Positions 15,981 through 25,142 are shown, counted from the stretch's first letter. The stretch: DNA of 64,000 nucleotides from Planotetraspora silvatica (GCF_016863315.1 NZ_BOOQ01000045.1:62001-126000), one strand, 5' to 3'. The notes: generated by a model not told the origin, from the letters alone. Made by a program: numbers and translations.

Positions 15981-17465
15981 GTGTCCTGGGACGGGGAGTC
16001 GCTCGCGTTCCTCAGCTTCATGAGCGACGCCGTACAGGCGATCGGGGACAGCCCCGAGCCGGAGCAGGCCACCAGGCTCTTCTGCGAGGCGGCGGTGCCC
16101 CGGCTGGCCGACGCCGCCGCGGTCTACCTCGACGGAGGCGCGCAGCAGCACCGGGTCGACCCCGGAGGACGGCTGCCGCCGCGATGGACCGGTGACCGGG
16201 CGGGCGCCCCGGAATCGGTGGACGAGCGCCTGATCGTGGTACCCCTCCGCGCGTACGGCAGGCCGGTCGGCTCCGCCGTGCTCGCACGGGACCGGGAGCG
16301 GTCGCCGTTCGCCGAGGTGGACCTGCTCGCCGCCCGGCAGCTCGGCGTGCCCGCCGCCCTGACCGTCTTCCACGGCCGACTGCACCGCCGGCAGCTCGAG
16401 ACGGTGGAGACCCTGCAGCGGGGGATGCGCCCCGGGAGCCCGCCCGACCTGCCCGGGCTGGAGATCTCCTTCCGATACCAGCCCGCGGCGGAACGGGTCG
16501 GCGGCGACTGGTTCGACGTCATCCCGCTGCCCGGCAGCCGGGTCGCGCTGATCGTGGGCGACGTGATGGGCCACGGGCTCGCCGCCGCCGCGGTGATGGG
16601 GCAGCTTCGCACGGCCGTCCAGACGCTCGCCTCCCTCGACCTGCCGGCCGAGCAGGTGCTCCACTCGCTGGACGAGATGGCGCAGCGGCTGGCCGCCCAG
16701 ACGCTGACGACCTGCGTCTACTGCGTGTACGACCCGGTGCTCCGGCGTTGCACGATCGCCAACGCGGGTCACCTGCCGCCGGTCCTCGTCAGGGCGGACG
16801 GCAAGGCCGAGGTGCTGACGCCGCCTCGCTGCCCGCCGATCGGTCTCGGGCGCACCCCGTTCGAGACGATGGAGATCGCCGCGGACGACGACAGCATGCT
16901 CGTCCTCTACACCGACGGCCTGGTGGAGGAGCGCGGGCAGGACATCGGGCAGAGCGTGGACACGTTGTGCCGCAAGTTGTCCACCGGCGCGCCCATGGAG
17001 GAGCTGTGCGACGGCGTCCTTCCGCCGGCCAGGTCCGACGACGTCACGCTCCTCGCGATCAGGTTCAAGGGCATCCCGAGCAACGACGTCGCCCAGTGGC
17101 TCGTCGAGCCGCAGCCCATGACGCCGGGACGGGTGCGCCGCCTGGTCCGCAGGACGCTCGCCATGTGGGGGCTCGAGTCGATGATCCCGATCGCGCAGCT
17201 GCTCGCCTCGGAGCTCGTGACCAACGCCGTCCGCCAGACGTCCCGGCCGATCACCATCAGGTTGATGCGGACCGACGCCCTGCTGTGCGAGGTCAGCGAC
17301 GACGACCACCGCATGCCGATCATGCGGGAGCCCGGCGCCCTCGACGAGGACGGCCGGGGGCTCTACCTCGTCAGCCAGCTCGCCGGCCGGTGGGGGACCA
17401 GCCGGGTGGCGGGAGGCAAGACGGTGTGGTTCTCCCTGCCCATCCCCGACGGCCGGGCGCGTTGA
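15981..17465 (+). CDS. PP2C-type SpoIIE phosphatase with GAF-like and histidine-kinase-like ATPase domains
   Basis: A 494-residue protein. A GAF-like sensor (about 10-130) comes first. The SpoIIE phosphatase domain follows (about 150-365: RVGGDWFDVIPLPGSRVALIVGDVMGHG, ANAGHLPPVLV, LVLYTDGLVEERG, SDDVTLLAIR, with the metal-binding Asp residues). A GHKL ATPase of the anti-sigma-factor kinase type (about 375-490: LLASELVTNAV, GRGLYLVSQLAGRWG) ends the protein. This RsbU-plus-RsbW-in-one layout is common in streptomycetes and relatives and works in partner-switching control of sigma-B-like factors. The start is GTG. Its partners are not in the window. Confidence 0.88.
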   Translation: MSWDGESLAFLSFMSDAVQAIGDSPEPEQATRLFCEAAVPRLADAAAVYLDGGAQQHRVDPGGRLPPRWTGDRAGAPESVDERLIVVPLRAYGRPVGSAVLARDRERSPFAEVDLLAARQLGVPAALTVFHGRLHRRQLETVETLQRGMRPGSPPDLPGLEISFRYQPAAERVGGDWFDVIPLPGSRVALIVGDVMGHGLAAAAVMGQLRTAVQTLASLDLPAEQVLHSLDEMAQRLAAQTLTTCVYCVYDPVLRRCTIANAGHLPPVLVRADGKAEVLTPPRCPPIGLGRTPFETMEIAADDDSMLVLYTDGLVEERGQDIGQSVDTLCRKLSTGAPMEELCDGVLPPARSDDVTLLAIRFKGIPSNDVAQWLVEPQPMTPGRVRRLVRRTLAMWGLESMIPIAQLLASELVTNAVRQTSRPITIRLMRTDALLCEVSDDDHRMPIMREPGALDEDGRGLYLVSQLAGRWGTSRVAGGKTVWFSLPIPDGRAR

Positions 17466-17496
17466 CGCCCGGCGTGGCGGGCGCGTAGGTTCCGAT

Positions 17497-17510
17497 ACCG
17501 ACTGGTCGGT
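17497..17510. promoter_or_regulatory. TetR-type palindrome upstream of the SDR gene
   Basis: ACCGAC-TG-GTCGGT, a perfect 14-bp palindrome 13 bp before the SDR start codon, of the form bound by many TetR repressors of fatty-acid and alcohol catabolism. No TetR gene is adjacent, so the regulator would act in trans. Confidence 0.6.
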
Positions 17511-17523
17511 TCGGAGGGGTCGC

Positions 17524-18318
17524 ATGCGAGTTCAGGACAAAGTGGTCGTCGTGACCGGCGCGGCGAGCGGGATCGGCCGCGCCATGGCGCTGCGGTTCGC
17601 CGAAGAGGGAGCGGCCGGAATCCTCGTGGCCGACCTGGACGAGGCGGGCGCGGCCGCCGTCGCCGAGCGGATCGGCGAACGCGCGCTGGCCCTCAGGGCC
17701 GACGTGAGCGTCGAGGACGACGTCCGGGCGATCGTCGACACCGCGGAGCGCTCCCTCGGCCCGATCGGCCTGTTCTGCTCCAACGCCGGGATCATCACCG
17801 GCCACGGCGTGGAGGAGGCGTCCGACGAGGAGTGGTCGCGCACCCTCGCGGTCAACACCCTCGCCCACGTCTACGCGGCCCGCGCCGTGATCCCCGCCAT
17901 GGTGGAGCGCGGCGGCGGTTACCTGCTCAACACCTGCTCGGCCGCGGGCCTGGTGAGCTGCCCGGGTGACGCGCCGTACGCCGTGAGCAAGGCCGCGGCG
18001 ATCTCCTTCGCCGAGTGGGTGGCCATCCACTACCGGGCCAAGGGCATCGGGGTGAGCGTGTTGTGCCCGCAGGGTGTGCGCACCGGGATGATGCGCGAGG
18101 ACCTGCTGGATGAGAACCTCACGGCCCGTGCCGTCATCTCCTCCGGAGCCCTGCTCGAACCCGAGGAGGTCGCCGGCCACGTGGTCGACGGCCTGGACGC
18201 GGAGCGGTTCTACATCCTCCCCCATCCGGAGGTGGCCGGCTTCTTCCAGATGAAGGCCGGTGACCCCGACCGCTGGCTCAGCGGGATGTCACGCTTCGTG
18301 GAGTCGCTCGCCCGCTGA
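17524..18318 (+). CDS. Short-chain dehydrogenase/reductase (SDR)
   Basis: A 264-residue classical SDR with cofactor motif VTGAASGIGRAMALRF (TGxxxGxG), FCSNAGI (NAG) and the catalytic YAVSKAA (YxxxK) about 155 residues in. D at the end of strand beta-2 (VADLDEAG) suggests NAD preference. It is closely similar to the SDR at 29401-30198 in motifs and in the C-terminal FYILPHPE/FLIFTHPE region, so the two are paralogues. The substrate is unknown; many relatives act on acyl-CoA or alcohol intermediates. The RBS GGAGGGG precedes the ATG. Confidence 0.88.
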   Translation: MRVQDKVVVVTGAASGIGRAMALRFAEEGAAGILVADLDEAGAAAVAERIGERALALRADVSVEDDVRAIVDTAERSLGPIGLFCSNAGIITGHGVEEASDEEWSRTLAVNTLAHVYAARAVIPAMVERGGGYLLNTCSAAGLVSCPGDAPYAVSKAAAISFAEWVAIHYRAKGIGVSVLCPQGVRTGMMREDLLDENLTARAVISSGALLEPEEVAGHVVDGLDAERFYILPHPEVAGFFQMKAGDPDRWLSGMSRFVESLAR

Positions 18319-19308
18319 GATGGGGTGCCCGTCCCGAGGAGACCGGCGGTTGAACGCCCGCCGGTACGCTGAGGGCGACGTGCGCATCGAACGGGTGAAA
18401 TGGTGGCGGAACGTCACCGGGCTCTCGAAACCGACCGCGGTCGCGATCTCCTCGACCGGTACCGCCGTCGTCTCCAGCAGGGGCAGGCTGGCCGTGATCC
18501 GCTGCGAGATGACCCACCGGAGCGGGCTGGTCCCGGTCCGGCGGTTGAAATGGCGGACGAAGCTCCGCGGCGACATCCGCGCCACTCCGGCGAGCACGGC
18601 CACCGTGATCGGCTCGGCGAGATGGGCCAGGGCCCACTCCATCGTCCGGCCTACGGCGTCGTCCTCCTCCACCGGGGTGACCGCGGCCTCGATGAACTGG
18701 GCCTGACCGCCATCGCGGTGCGGCGGGACGACCATCCGCCGGGCGACCGCGTTGGCCACGCTCGGCCCGTGGTCCAGCCGGACGAGGTGGATCAGCAGGT
18801 CGATCCCGGCGGCGCTGCCCGCGCTGGTGAGGACGTCCCCGCCGTCCACGTAGAGCACGCCGGGGTCGACCCTGACCTCGGGAAAACGTTCCTGGAGGAG
18901 GCCGGCGTACTTCCAGTGGGTCGTCGCCTTCCTGCCGTCGAGCAGTCCCGCCGCGGCGAGGGCGAAGGCCCCGGAGCAGATCGAGACGATCCGGGCCCCG
19001 CGATCGTGTGCCGTCCGCAGCGCCGCGACCAGGCCGGGGGAGACCTCGCCGCGGACGTCGGGCACGCCGGGGACGATGACCGTCCGGGCCGCGGCGAAGT
19101 CCTCCAGGTCGCGGGCCGCCTGGATCGTGAAGCCGCCGACGGCCCTGAGCGGCCCGGCGGACTCGGCGCAGACCTCCAGGTCGTACCACGGGATGCCCAG
19201 TTCCGGCCGGGGCAGGCCGAACAGTTCGACCACGCAGCCCAGTTCGAAGGGGCTCATCCCGTCGAAGGCCAGGACCGAGACCGTACGGTTGCCACGGCGC
19301 TCGAGCAT
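18289..19308 (-). CDS. GlxA-family transcriptional regulator (DJ-1/PfpI-AraC)
   Basis: A 339-residue protein. A DJ-1/PfpI-like N-terminal domain (about 8-185, with IVSICSGAFALAAAGLLDGRKATTHW) is fused to a C-terminal AraC double helix-turn-helix (about 220-320: VAVLAGVARMSPRSFVRHFNRRTGTSPLRWV). The Cys in the nucleophile elbow is present, though these regulators are generally thought to be non-enzymatic sensors. The 3' end overlaps the convergent SDR gene by 30 bp. It is divergent from the rhodanese gene, which is the likely target. A second copy of this family is at 22110-23105. Confidence 0.9.
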   Translation of the reverse strand: MLERRGNRTVSVLAFDGMSPFELGCVVELFGLPRPELGIPWYDLEVCAESAGPLRAVGGFTIQAARDLEDFAAARTVIVPGVPDVRGEVSPGLVAALRTAHDRGARIVSICSGAFALAAAGLLDGRKATTHWKYAGLLQERFPEVRVDPGVLYVDGGDVLTSAGSAAGIDLLIHLVRLDHGPSVANAVARRMVVPPHRDGGQAQFIEAAVTPVEEDDAVGRTMEWALAHLAEPITVAVLAGVARMSPRSFVRHFNRRTGTSPLRWVISQRITASLPLLETTAVPVEEIATAVGFESPVTFRHHFTRSMRTSPSAYRRAFNRRSPRDGHPISAGERLHEA

Positions 19309-19408
19309 GGCTGGATATTAGCGAGATGGGGCATTCATGCCACTCCTCGGGCCGGGTTCCCGCCCGGGATCCTTGCTTCCAGAACGAACCGAGATCTGGG
19401 AGCGGAAG

Positions 19409-19867
19409 ATGTCCTTCGTCACGAGCACTCCGGCGGCCGTCGCGGCCGACGCGGTCGCGCACTTCTCCGGGCGCCTGTCATACGAGGCGGATGTCTCCGA
19501 CGTGCACGCCGATCTCGCTGCGGGCGAGCCCGGCATCGTCGTCGTGGACTCCCGCGGGGACGAGAGCTGGCGGCAGGGCCGGATCAGGGGCGCCGTGCAC
19601 CTGCCCACGGGTCAGATCGCCGAGCGGGCCGCTTCGATCATCCCCCGGGACGTCACCGTGGTGACGTACTGCTGGGGGCCCGGCTGCAACGGCGCGACCC
19701 GGGCCGCGCTGGAGTTCGCCAGGCTCGGGTATCCCGTCAAGGAGATGATCGGCGGTTTCGAGTACTGGGCACGTGAGGGATTCCCCGTCGAGACCGACGA
19801 CGGCGTGGAACGCCGGCCGGCCGACCCCCTGACCGCTCCCGTCGGCGGCATCGCCTGCGACTGCTGA
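19409..19867 (+). CDS. Rhodanese-like sulfurtransferase domain protein
   Basis: A 152-residue single-domain rhodanese. It contains IVVVDSRGDESWRQGRIRGAVHLP, a CH2A-type segment, and the active-site loop TYCWGPGCNGATRAAL starting with the persulfide-forming Cys. The motif GYPVKEMIGGFEYWAREGFPVE is typical of the C-terminal helix. The ATG at 19409 follows GGAAG. It is divergent from the GlxA-type regulator, an arrangement repeated in actinobacteria, and probably works in sulfur transfer or thiol stress. Confidence 0.88.
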   Translation: MSFVTSTPAAVAADAVAHFSGRLSYEADVSDVHADLAAGEPGIVVVDSRGDESWRQGRIRGAVHLPTGQIAERAASIIPRDVTVVTYCWGPGCNGATRAALEFARLGYPVKEMIGGFEYWAREGFPVETDDGVERRPADPLTAPVGGIACDC

Positions 19868-19907
19868 CGGCCACATGAAAGGGCAGGTCTCGGGTAGTCG
19901 AACCGGT

Positions 19908-20123
19908 ATGAAGCGGATACTTCAGCTCTTCGCCACCCGCTGGCTCGCCCGCACGCCGCTGGGCCTCATCGTTCTCGGCATCGGCTGGTGGATCATGCGG
20001 AAGAGGCGCGCGGACCGGGAGGGACGAGCCCCCGGCATGCGCGAGCCGGGTCGCGGGCCTCGCGATCCCTCCATGTACCGGGGGCCTTCCGACCGCGGCC
20101 GCCGCAGGTCGCGGGTCAGCTAG
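19908..20123 (+). CDS. Small basic single-pass membrane protein
   Basis: A 71-residue protein: short amphipathic start MKRILQLFATRWLARTP, one membrane segment LGLIVLGIGWWIM, then a very basic, proline/glycine-rich tail. It resembles small uncharacterised Streptosporangiales proteins (DUF6203 type as I recall, not verified). An ATG at 19875 would add 11 residues. The end overlaps the convergent MFS gene by 8 bp. Confidence 0.55.
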   Translation: MKRILQLFATRWLARTPLGLIVLGIGWWIMRKRRADREGRAPGMREPGRGPRDPSMYRGPSDRGRRRSRVS

Positions 20124-21501
20124 CCGGGCGCGGCGGTCTGAGGGCGAGGGCCGCCGTGACCAGGGCGAGCGCGGCGAACACCGCGCCGCCGCCGAAGGCG
20201 ACCGCGATGCCGTGGACGAGGGGCCCGTGTCGTACGGCGGAGCCGTACACGGTGACGAGGGCCGCGGAACCCAGCGCCCCACCGGCCCAGACCGTCGTCT
20301 GCGCCAGTCCGGAGGCCGCGCCGGACTCCTGAGGGGCGACTCCCGTGAGGATGGTGGCGTTGAGCGGCATGAAGCTGAGGCCGCCGCCGAGCCCGAGCAG
20401 GACCATCGGGCCGAACAGACCGCCGAGGTAGCCCGTGTCCGCGGAGACCTGAGTCAGCCACGCCATCCCGGCGAGGCTCACGGTGACGCCCGCGAGGACG
20501 ATCCGCCTGGCGCCGAAACGCGGCAGCAGGCGCGGAACGACCCGGACGACCGAGAACTGGGTGACCGCCATCGGCAGGAACGCGAACCCCGCCGCCAGCG
20601 GGTCCATGTGGAGCACCCACTGGACGAACTGGGTCATGAAGAAGAAGAAACCGAACATGCCCGCCGCCAGGAGCAACTCGATCAGATAGGCGGCCGAGCG
20701 GGCGCGGTCGGCCAGCAGGCGCAGGGGCATGATCGGCTGCCGTGCCCGGGTCTCCACCGCGACGAACGCCCCGAGCAGCACGAGCGCGGCGGCCAAGCCC
20801 GGCAGTGCCTCGCGCCAGCCGCTGTCGGCCGCGGTGATCAGGGCGTAGACCAGCGACACCATGCCGCCCGTCACGGTGGCCGCCCCGGCGAGGTCGAACC
20901 GGCCGGGATGCGTGACCGGGCGGGCGATGAACCGAGGGGCCAGCACGACGACCGCCATGCCGATCGGGACGTTCACGAAGAACACCCAGCGCCAGGACGC
21001 GGCGTCGGTGAGCACGCCGCCGAGGATGAGCCCGATCGCCCCTCCCGCGCCGGTCACGGCGGAGTAGACGCTGATCGCGCGGTTCCGCGCGGCTCCCTCC
21101 GTGAACGTGGTGGCGATCAGGGCGAGGATGCTCGGCGCGGCGATCGCGGCGCCCACACCCTGTACGGCCCTGGCCGCGAGCAGACCCCATTCGGCGGTGG
21201 CCAGGCCGCCCAGCAGGGAGCCGAGGGTGAAGACGACCACTCCCGCGGTGAAGACCCTGCGCCGGCCGAGGATGTCACCGGCCCGTCCTCCGAGGAGGAG
21301 CAGCCCGCCGAACGCGAGCAGGTACGCGTTCATGACCCATGACAGGCCGGTGGGGGAGAAGCCGATGTCCTGCTGGATCTCGGGCAACGCGATGGTGACG
21401 ATCGTGGAGTCCAGACCGATCATGAGCTGGCAGGTCACGACGATCGCGAGGGCCACGCGGGGGTGCGCCGCCGTACGAGGGGATACGGTGAGCGTCGACA
21501 A
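20116..21501 (-). CDS. MFS drug exporter, DHA2 (EmrB/QacA) type
   Basis: A 461-residue multi-pass transporter. The first helix has the DHA2 signature QLMIGLDSTIVTIALPEIQQDIGFSPTGLSWVMNAYLLAFG, followed by GRAGDILGRRRVF (motif A) and AVTGAGGAIGLILGGVLTD (motif C of antiporters). The TTG at 21501 was chosen as start: CTGGAGG lies 7 nt upstream, and the frame beyond it runs into the divergent operator region. It is divergent from a TetR gene with two palindromes between them, so it is very likely repressed by that TetR and induced by its own substrates. Confidence 0.88.
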   Translation of the reverse strand: MSTLTVSPRTAAHPRVALAIVVTCQLMIGLDSTIVTIALPEIQQDIGFSPTGLSWVMNAYLLAFGGLLLLGGRAGDILGRRRVFTAGVVVFTLGSLLGGLATAEWGLLAARAVQGVGAAIAAPSILALIATTFTEGAARNRAISVYSAVTGAGGAIGLILGGVLTDAASWRWVFFVNVPIGMAVVVLAPRFIARPVTHPGRFDLAGAATVTGGMVSLVYALITAADSGWREALPGLAAALVLLGAFVAVETRARQPIMPLRLLADRARSAAYLIELLLAAGMFGFFFFMTQFVQWVLHMDPLAAGFAFLPMAVTQFSVVRVVPRLLPRFGARRIVLAGVTVSLAGMAWLTQVSADTGYLGGLFGPMVLLGLGGGLSFMPLNATILTGVAPQESGAASGLAQTTVWAGGALGSAALVTVYGSAVRHGPLVHGIAVAFGGGAVFAALALVTAALALRPPRPAS

Positions 21502-21523
21502 ACGAGCCTCCAGGAGATTAAGT

Positions 21524-21564
21524 GGAGGAAGCCTCCGAATCGCAATATACGGAGGGTGCCTCCG
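21524..21564. promoter_or_regulatory. Twin TetR operator between MFS and TetR genes
   Basis: Two palindromes of the same design, GGAGG-AAG-CCTCC (21524-21536) and CGGAGG-GTG-CCTCCG (21550-21564), lie 27 bp apart centre to centre. They sit in the 82 bp between the divergent start codons. They are the expected binding sites for the adjacent TetR protein. Confidence 0.75.
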
Positions 21565-21583
21565 CTTTGCAAGGGTGTCGACT

Positions 21584-22135
21584 ATGAGCAGGCCCATGCG
21601 CGCCGACGCGCGCCGCAACTACGACCGTCTGCTGGAGCAGGCCCGGGAGCTGTTCGGGCAGGACGGCCCCGACGCGCCGATGGAGGAGATCGCCCGCCGC
21701 GCGGGTGTCGGGATCGGGACGCTCTACCGGCACTTCCCGACGCGCCAGGCCCTCCAGGAGGCGGTCTACCGGGACCAGATCGAGATCCTCGCCGCGGAGG
21801 CGGAGGAGCTCGCGTCGCTCCCGGATCCCGGGGAGGCGCTGGCCCGGTGGCTGCACTCGACGCTCGCCCACGCCGCCGCCAAGCGCGGGCTCAACACGGC
21901 GCTGGTGGCCACGCTCGGCCGGGAGTCCGAGCTGTTCGCCACCTGCCGTGACCTGCTCAACCGCGCCGCCGGACTGCTTCTCGGCAAGGCTCAGGCGGTG
22001 GGAGCCGTACGCAAGGATCTGGAAGTCGCGGAGCTGTTCAAGGTGATCCACGCCCTGTCGGTCGCGACGGAGCAGTCGCCCGAACTCGCCGACCGCATGG
22101 TCACGCTCGTCATCGAAGGGCTGGGGAGCCGGTAG
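21584..22135 (+). CDS. TetR-family repressor
   Basis: A 183-residue protein. The N-terminal helix-turn-helix is YDRLLEQARELFGQDGPDAPMEEIARRAGVGIGTLYRHFPTRQAL, followed by an all-helical ligand domain with a SAM/NAD-type GEALARWLHSTL segment typical of drug-pump regulators. A later ATG at 21596 (MRADARR) is also possible. It is divergent from the DHA2 exporter and should repress both genes through the twin palindromes. Its 3' end overlaps the convergent GlxA-type gene by 26 bp. Confidence 0.9.
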   Translation: MSRPMRADARRNYDRLLEQARELFGQDGPDAPMEEIARRAGVGIGTLYRHFPTRQALQEAVYRDQIEILAAEAEELASLPDPGEALARWLHSTLAHAAAKRGLNTALVATLGRESELFATCRDLLNRAAGLLLGKAQAVGAVRKDLEVAELFKVIHALSVATEQSPELADRMVTLVIEGLGSR

Positions 22136-23105
22136 CGCCGACCGTGTCGGCGAACGGCGTGCGGAAGGTCTGACGGTAGGCCAGGGGCGAGACTCCCACG
22201 GCCGTGTGGAGGTGCTGCCGCAGCGAGACCGCCGTGCCGAAGCCGGCCTGCCGGGCGATCACGTCCACGGGGAGGTCGGTCGTCTCCAGCAGATGGCGGG
22301 CGCGCTCCACCCGCAGCCGCGTCAGCCACCTGGCCGGACTCAGGCCGGTCTCCTCACGGAACCGCCGCGTGAACGTCCGGACGCTCATCCGGGCGTGCGA
22401 GGCCAGGGCGGCCAGGTCCAGCGGGTCGTGCAGGCTCTCCAGCATCCAGGCGCGGGTGGCGGCCGTGCTCGTGCCCGCCGGGTCGGGAAGCGGGAGTTCG
22501 ATGTACTGCGCCTGGCCCCCCTCCCTGAACGGCGCGGTCACGCAGCGCCTGGCCGTACGGTTGGCGACCCCGCTGCCGTGGTCACGCCGGATGACATGCA
22601 GGCACAGGTCGATTCCCGAGGAGACGCCCGCCGAGGTCAGGATGTCGCCGTCGTCGACGAACAGCACATCCGGCGTGAGCCGTACACGCGGGTAGAGCGT
22701 GCGGAACAGGTCGGCGTTGCGCCAGTGCGTCGTCGCGGGCCGGTCGTCGAGCAGGCCCGCGGCGGCAAGCACGAACGCGCCGGTGCAGATGGACAGGATC
22801 CGGCTGCGCCGCGCCGCCTCCCGAAGCGCGTCCCGCAGGTCCGGGTCGATGGTGCCGTCCGTCATGACCGAACCGCTGTGGACCCCAGGGATCACCACCG
22901 TGTCGGCGCTCGCCAGCACCCCGAGGTCGTGGTCGGGCACCACGCTGAACCCCGCGGCCGAGGTCCGCACCGGCAGCCCGCCGGGCGTGCAGGTGACCAC
23001 CTCGTAGAGGGGATCCGGATCGACGGCGCACCAGAACACCTGGCCCGGGATGCCGACGTCGAGAGTGGCGAAGTCGTCCAGGACCACTACGGCGATGCGA
23101 TGCAT
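22110..23105 (-). CDS. GlxA-family transcriptional regulator (DJ-1/PfpI-AraC)
   Basis: A 331-residue protein, paralogous in layout to the regulator at 18289-19308. A DJ-1/PfpI domain (about 1-185, RILSICTGAFVLAAAGLLDDRPATTHW) is followed by an AraC helix-turn-helix pair (about 215-320, LAALASHARMSVRTFTRRFREETGLSPARWL). It is divergent from the MFS gene at 23178 across 72 bp, which is its probable target. The ligand is unknown. Confidence 0.9.
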   Translation of the reverse strand: MHRIAVVVLDDFATLDVGIPGQVFWCAVDPDPLYEVVTCTPGGLPVRTSAAGFSVVPDHDLGVLASADTVVIPGVHSGSVMTDGTIDPDLRDALREAARRSRILSICTGAFVLAAAGLLDDRPATTHWRNADLFRTLYPRVRLTPDVLFVDDGDILTSAGVSSGIDLCLHVIRRDHGSGVANRTARRCVTAPFREGGQAQYIELPLPDPAGTSTAATRAWMLESLHDPLDLAALASHARMSVRTFTRRFREETGLSPARWLTRLRVERARHLLETTDLPVDVIARQAGFGTAVSLRQHLHTAVGVSPLAYRQTFRTPFADTVGATGSPALR

Positions 23106-23177
23106 GGCCTGATTCTTTCACATATTGGCCATCCGGCCACTGGCCGGGTGGAACGCCGCCGTTCAGGATTGGGGCCC

Positions 23178-24437
23178 ATGAGATCGCTGCATCGCGCCTG
23201 GATCGTGGCCGCCGTCGCCTTCGTCGCCATCATCGGGGCCGCGGGCTTCCGGGCCACCCCCGGCGTGTTGATCACGCCGCTTCAGGACGAGTTCGGGTGG
23301 ACGAGGGGCACGATCTCGCTCGCGGTCTCGGTCAACCTGATGTTCTACGGCCTCTTCGCGCCCTTCGCGGCGGCCCTGATGGACCGGTTCGGGATGCGGC
23401 GGGTGGTGACCCTCGCCCTGCTGCTGGTCGCGGCGGGCAGCGGCCTCACCATCTACATGACCGCGAGCTGGCAGCTCATCGCCCTGTGGGGGGTGCTGGT
23501 CGGGGCGGGAACGGGCTCGATGGCGCTCGTCTTCGCGGCCACGCTCACCGACCGGTGGTTCGTCCGCCATCGCGGGCTCGTCACCGGGGTGCTGACGGCC
23601 GGCGGCGCCACGGGTCAGCTCGTCTTCCTTCCGGTGCTCGCGCACATGGCCGAGATGCAGGGCTGGCGGACCGCGGCGCTGACCGTGTCGGCCGCGGCCC
23701 TCGCCGTCGTCCCGCTCGTGTGGTTCCTGCTCCGCGACACCCCGGAGGAGGTCGGCCTGACCGCGCTCGGCGCCACCGAGCCCGCCGTACGGCCCGCCGG
23801 CGGGGGAGCGGCCGCGCGGGCGGTCAGGGTGCTGGGCCAGGCGGCTCGGCGCAGGCAGTTCTGGTACCTCGTGGGCGGCTTCGCGATCTGCGGGGCCAGC
23901 ACGAACGGGCTGGTGGGCACCCACTTCATCCCGGCGGCGCACGACCACGGCATGGGCGAGACCGCGGCCGCGTCGCTGCTCGCGGTCATCGGCGTCTTCG
24001 ACATCGTGGGAACCGTGGCCTCCGGCTGGCTGAGCGACCGGGTCGACTCGCGGATCCTGCTCACCTTCTACTACACGCTCCGCGGCCTGTCGCTTCTGGT
24101 CCTGCCGCAGTTGTTCGCCGCGACGACCCAGCCGAGCATGCTGGTGTTCATCATCTTCTACGGCCTCGACTGGGTGGCGACCGTGCCTCCGACGGTGGCC
24201 CTGTGCCGCAAGATCTTCGGTCGGGAGGGGTCGGTGGTCTTCGGCTGGGTGTTCGCCTCGCACCAGGTCGGCGCGGCCATCGCGGCGAGCGTGGCCGGTG
24301 TGACCAGGGACCATCTCGGCAACTACGACCTCGCGTGGTACGGCGCTGGAGTGTTGTGCCTGTTCGCCGCGCTGATGTCGTTCCGCGTCATCACCGGGAC
24401 AGGCCAGAACCGGAAGGCTGCGATCCTGGTCGGGTGA
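23178..24437 (+). CDS. MFS transporter, monocarboxylate/oxalate-formate-like
   Basis: A 419-residue, 12-helix transporter. The opening RATPGVLITPLQDEFGWTRGTISLAVSVNLMFYGLFAPFAAALMDRFGMRRV resembles the CynX/oxalate:formate/monocarboxylate branch of the MFS. LSDRVDSR in the middle loop is the second motif A. It is divergent from a GlxA-type regulator, whose relatives often control catabolism of small metabolites, so import of a small organic anion is plausible. The stop overlaps the GTG of the next gene by 4 bp (GTGA). Confidence 0.87.
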   Translation: MRSLHRAWIVAAVAFVAIIGAAGFRATPGVLITPLQDEFGWTRGTISLAVSVNLMFYGLFAPFAAALMDRFGMRRVVTLALLLVAAGSGLTIYMTASWQLIALWGVLVGAGTGSMALVFAATLTDRWFVRHRGLVTGVLTAGGATGQLVFLPVLAHMAEMQGWRTAALTVSAAALAVVPLVWFLLRDTPEEVGLTALGATEPAVRPAGGGAAARAVRVLGQAARRRQFWYLVGGFAICGASTNGLVGTHFIPAAHDHGMGETAAASLLAVIGVFDIVGTVASGWLSDRVDSRILLTFYYTLRGLSLLVLPQLFAATTQPSMLVFIIFYGLDWVATVPPTVALCRKIFGREGSVVFGWVFASHQVGAAIAASVAGVTRDHLGNYDLAWYGAGVLCLFAALMSFRVITGTGQNRKAAILVG

Positions 24438-25096
24438 CCGAACGTGTACTTCCCCTCGTGGTCAGGATCGAGCGCGCCGCCCCACCGGAGCGGACCGACG
24501 CGCTCGAGGCCGCGGCGACGGCCGTGCTGAGCCTGCTCGACCCCCTCCAGGACCACAGGGACGCCTGGGACGAGGCCATCGTCGAATGGGAGGACCACCG
24601 GATCAGGAAGGTGGTCAGACGGGCGCGGGGCGCGGAGTGGCGGCGCGTGCTGGCGCTGCCCGGCATCACCGTGACGGTGCGCACGGCGGAGGTCCGCGTC
24701 CATCCGCCGGTGCCCCTGGACGACTGGCCCAAGGACCTGTCGCGCCTGCAGGTCTCCGGCACCGATCTCGCCGACTCCGCGCCGCCGCCGTCCGCCGCGG
24801 ACGGGCCGGTGCTCTGGGTCAACCCGCACCTCGACATGACCGCCGGCAAGGCGATGGCTCAGGCGGGGCACGGTGCGCAGCTCGCGTGGTGGGGATCCGA
24901 CGAGTCCGCCCGGGCCGCGTGGAGGGACCGCGGGTTCGCGACGGCCGTGCGGACGGCGGGTCCGGACGAGTGGTCCACGCTGGTGGACAGCGGCCTCCCG
25001 GTCGTCAGGGACGCCGGCTTCACGGAGATCGAACCGGGCTCCGTGACGGTGGTCGCCGACGCCCCCTGGCTGCGGCTGGGCGTTTTCGAAGTGTGA
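24434..25096 (+). CDS. Peptidyl-tRNA hydrolase 2 (Pth2) family protein
   Basis: A 220-residue protein. The C-terminal ~110 residues carry the Pth2 pattern (WVNPHLDMTAGKAMAQAGHGAQLAW ... TVVADAPW), in which a Lys and His/Asp in the first segment are expected to be catalytic. The N-terminal ~100 residues are an actinobacterial extension. Pth2 removes peptides from stalled peptidyl-tRNA; this bacterial form may be an accessory to the canonical Pth. The GTG start overlaps the transporter stop, indicating translational coupling although the functions look unrelated. Confidence 0.85.
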   Translation: MTERVLPLVVRIERAAPPERTDALEAAATAVLSLLDPLQDHRDAWDEAIVEWEDHRIRKVVRRARGAEWRRVLALPGITVTVRTAEVRVHPPVPLDDWPKDLSRLQVSGTDLADSAPPPSAADGPVLWVNPHLDMTAGKAMAQAGHGAQLAWWGSDESARAAWRDRGFATAVRTAGPDEWSTLVDSGLPVVRDAGFTEIEPGSVTVVADAPWLRLGVFEV

Positions 25097-25142
25097 TCGA
25101 GATCGGACGCGAAATACCGGGATATGCCGTACGCTCCGATCC

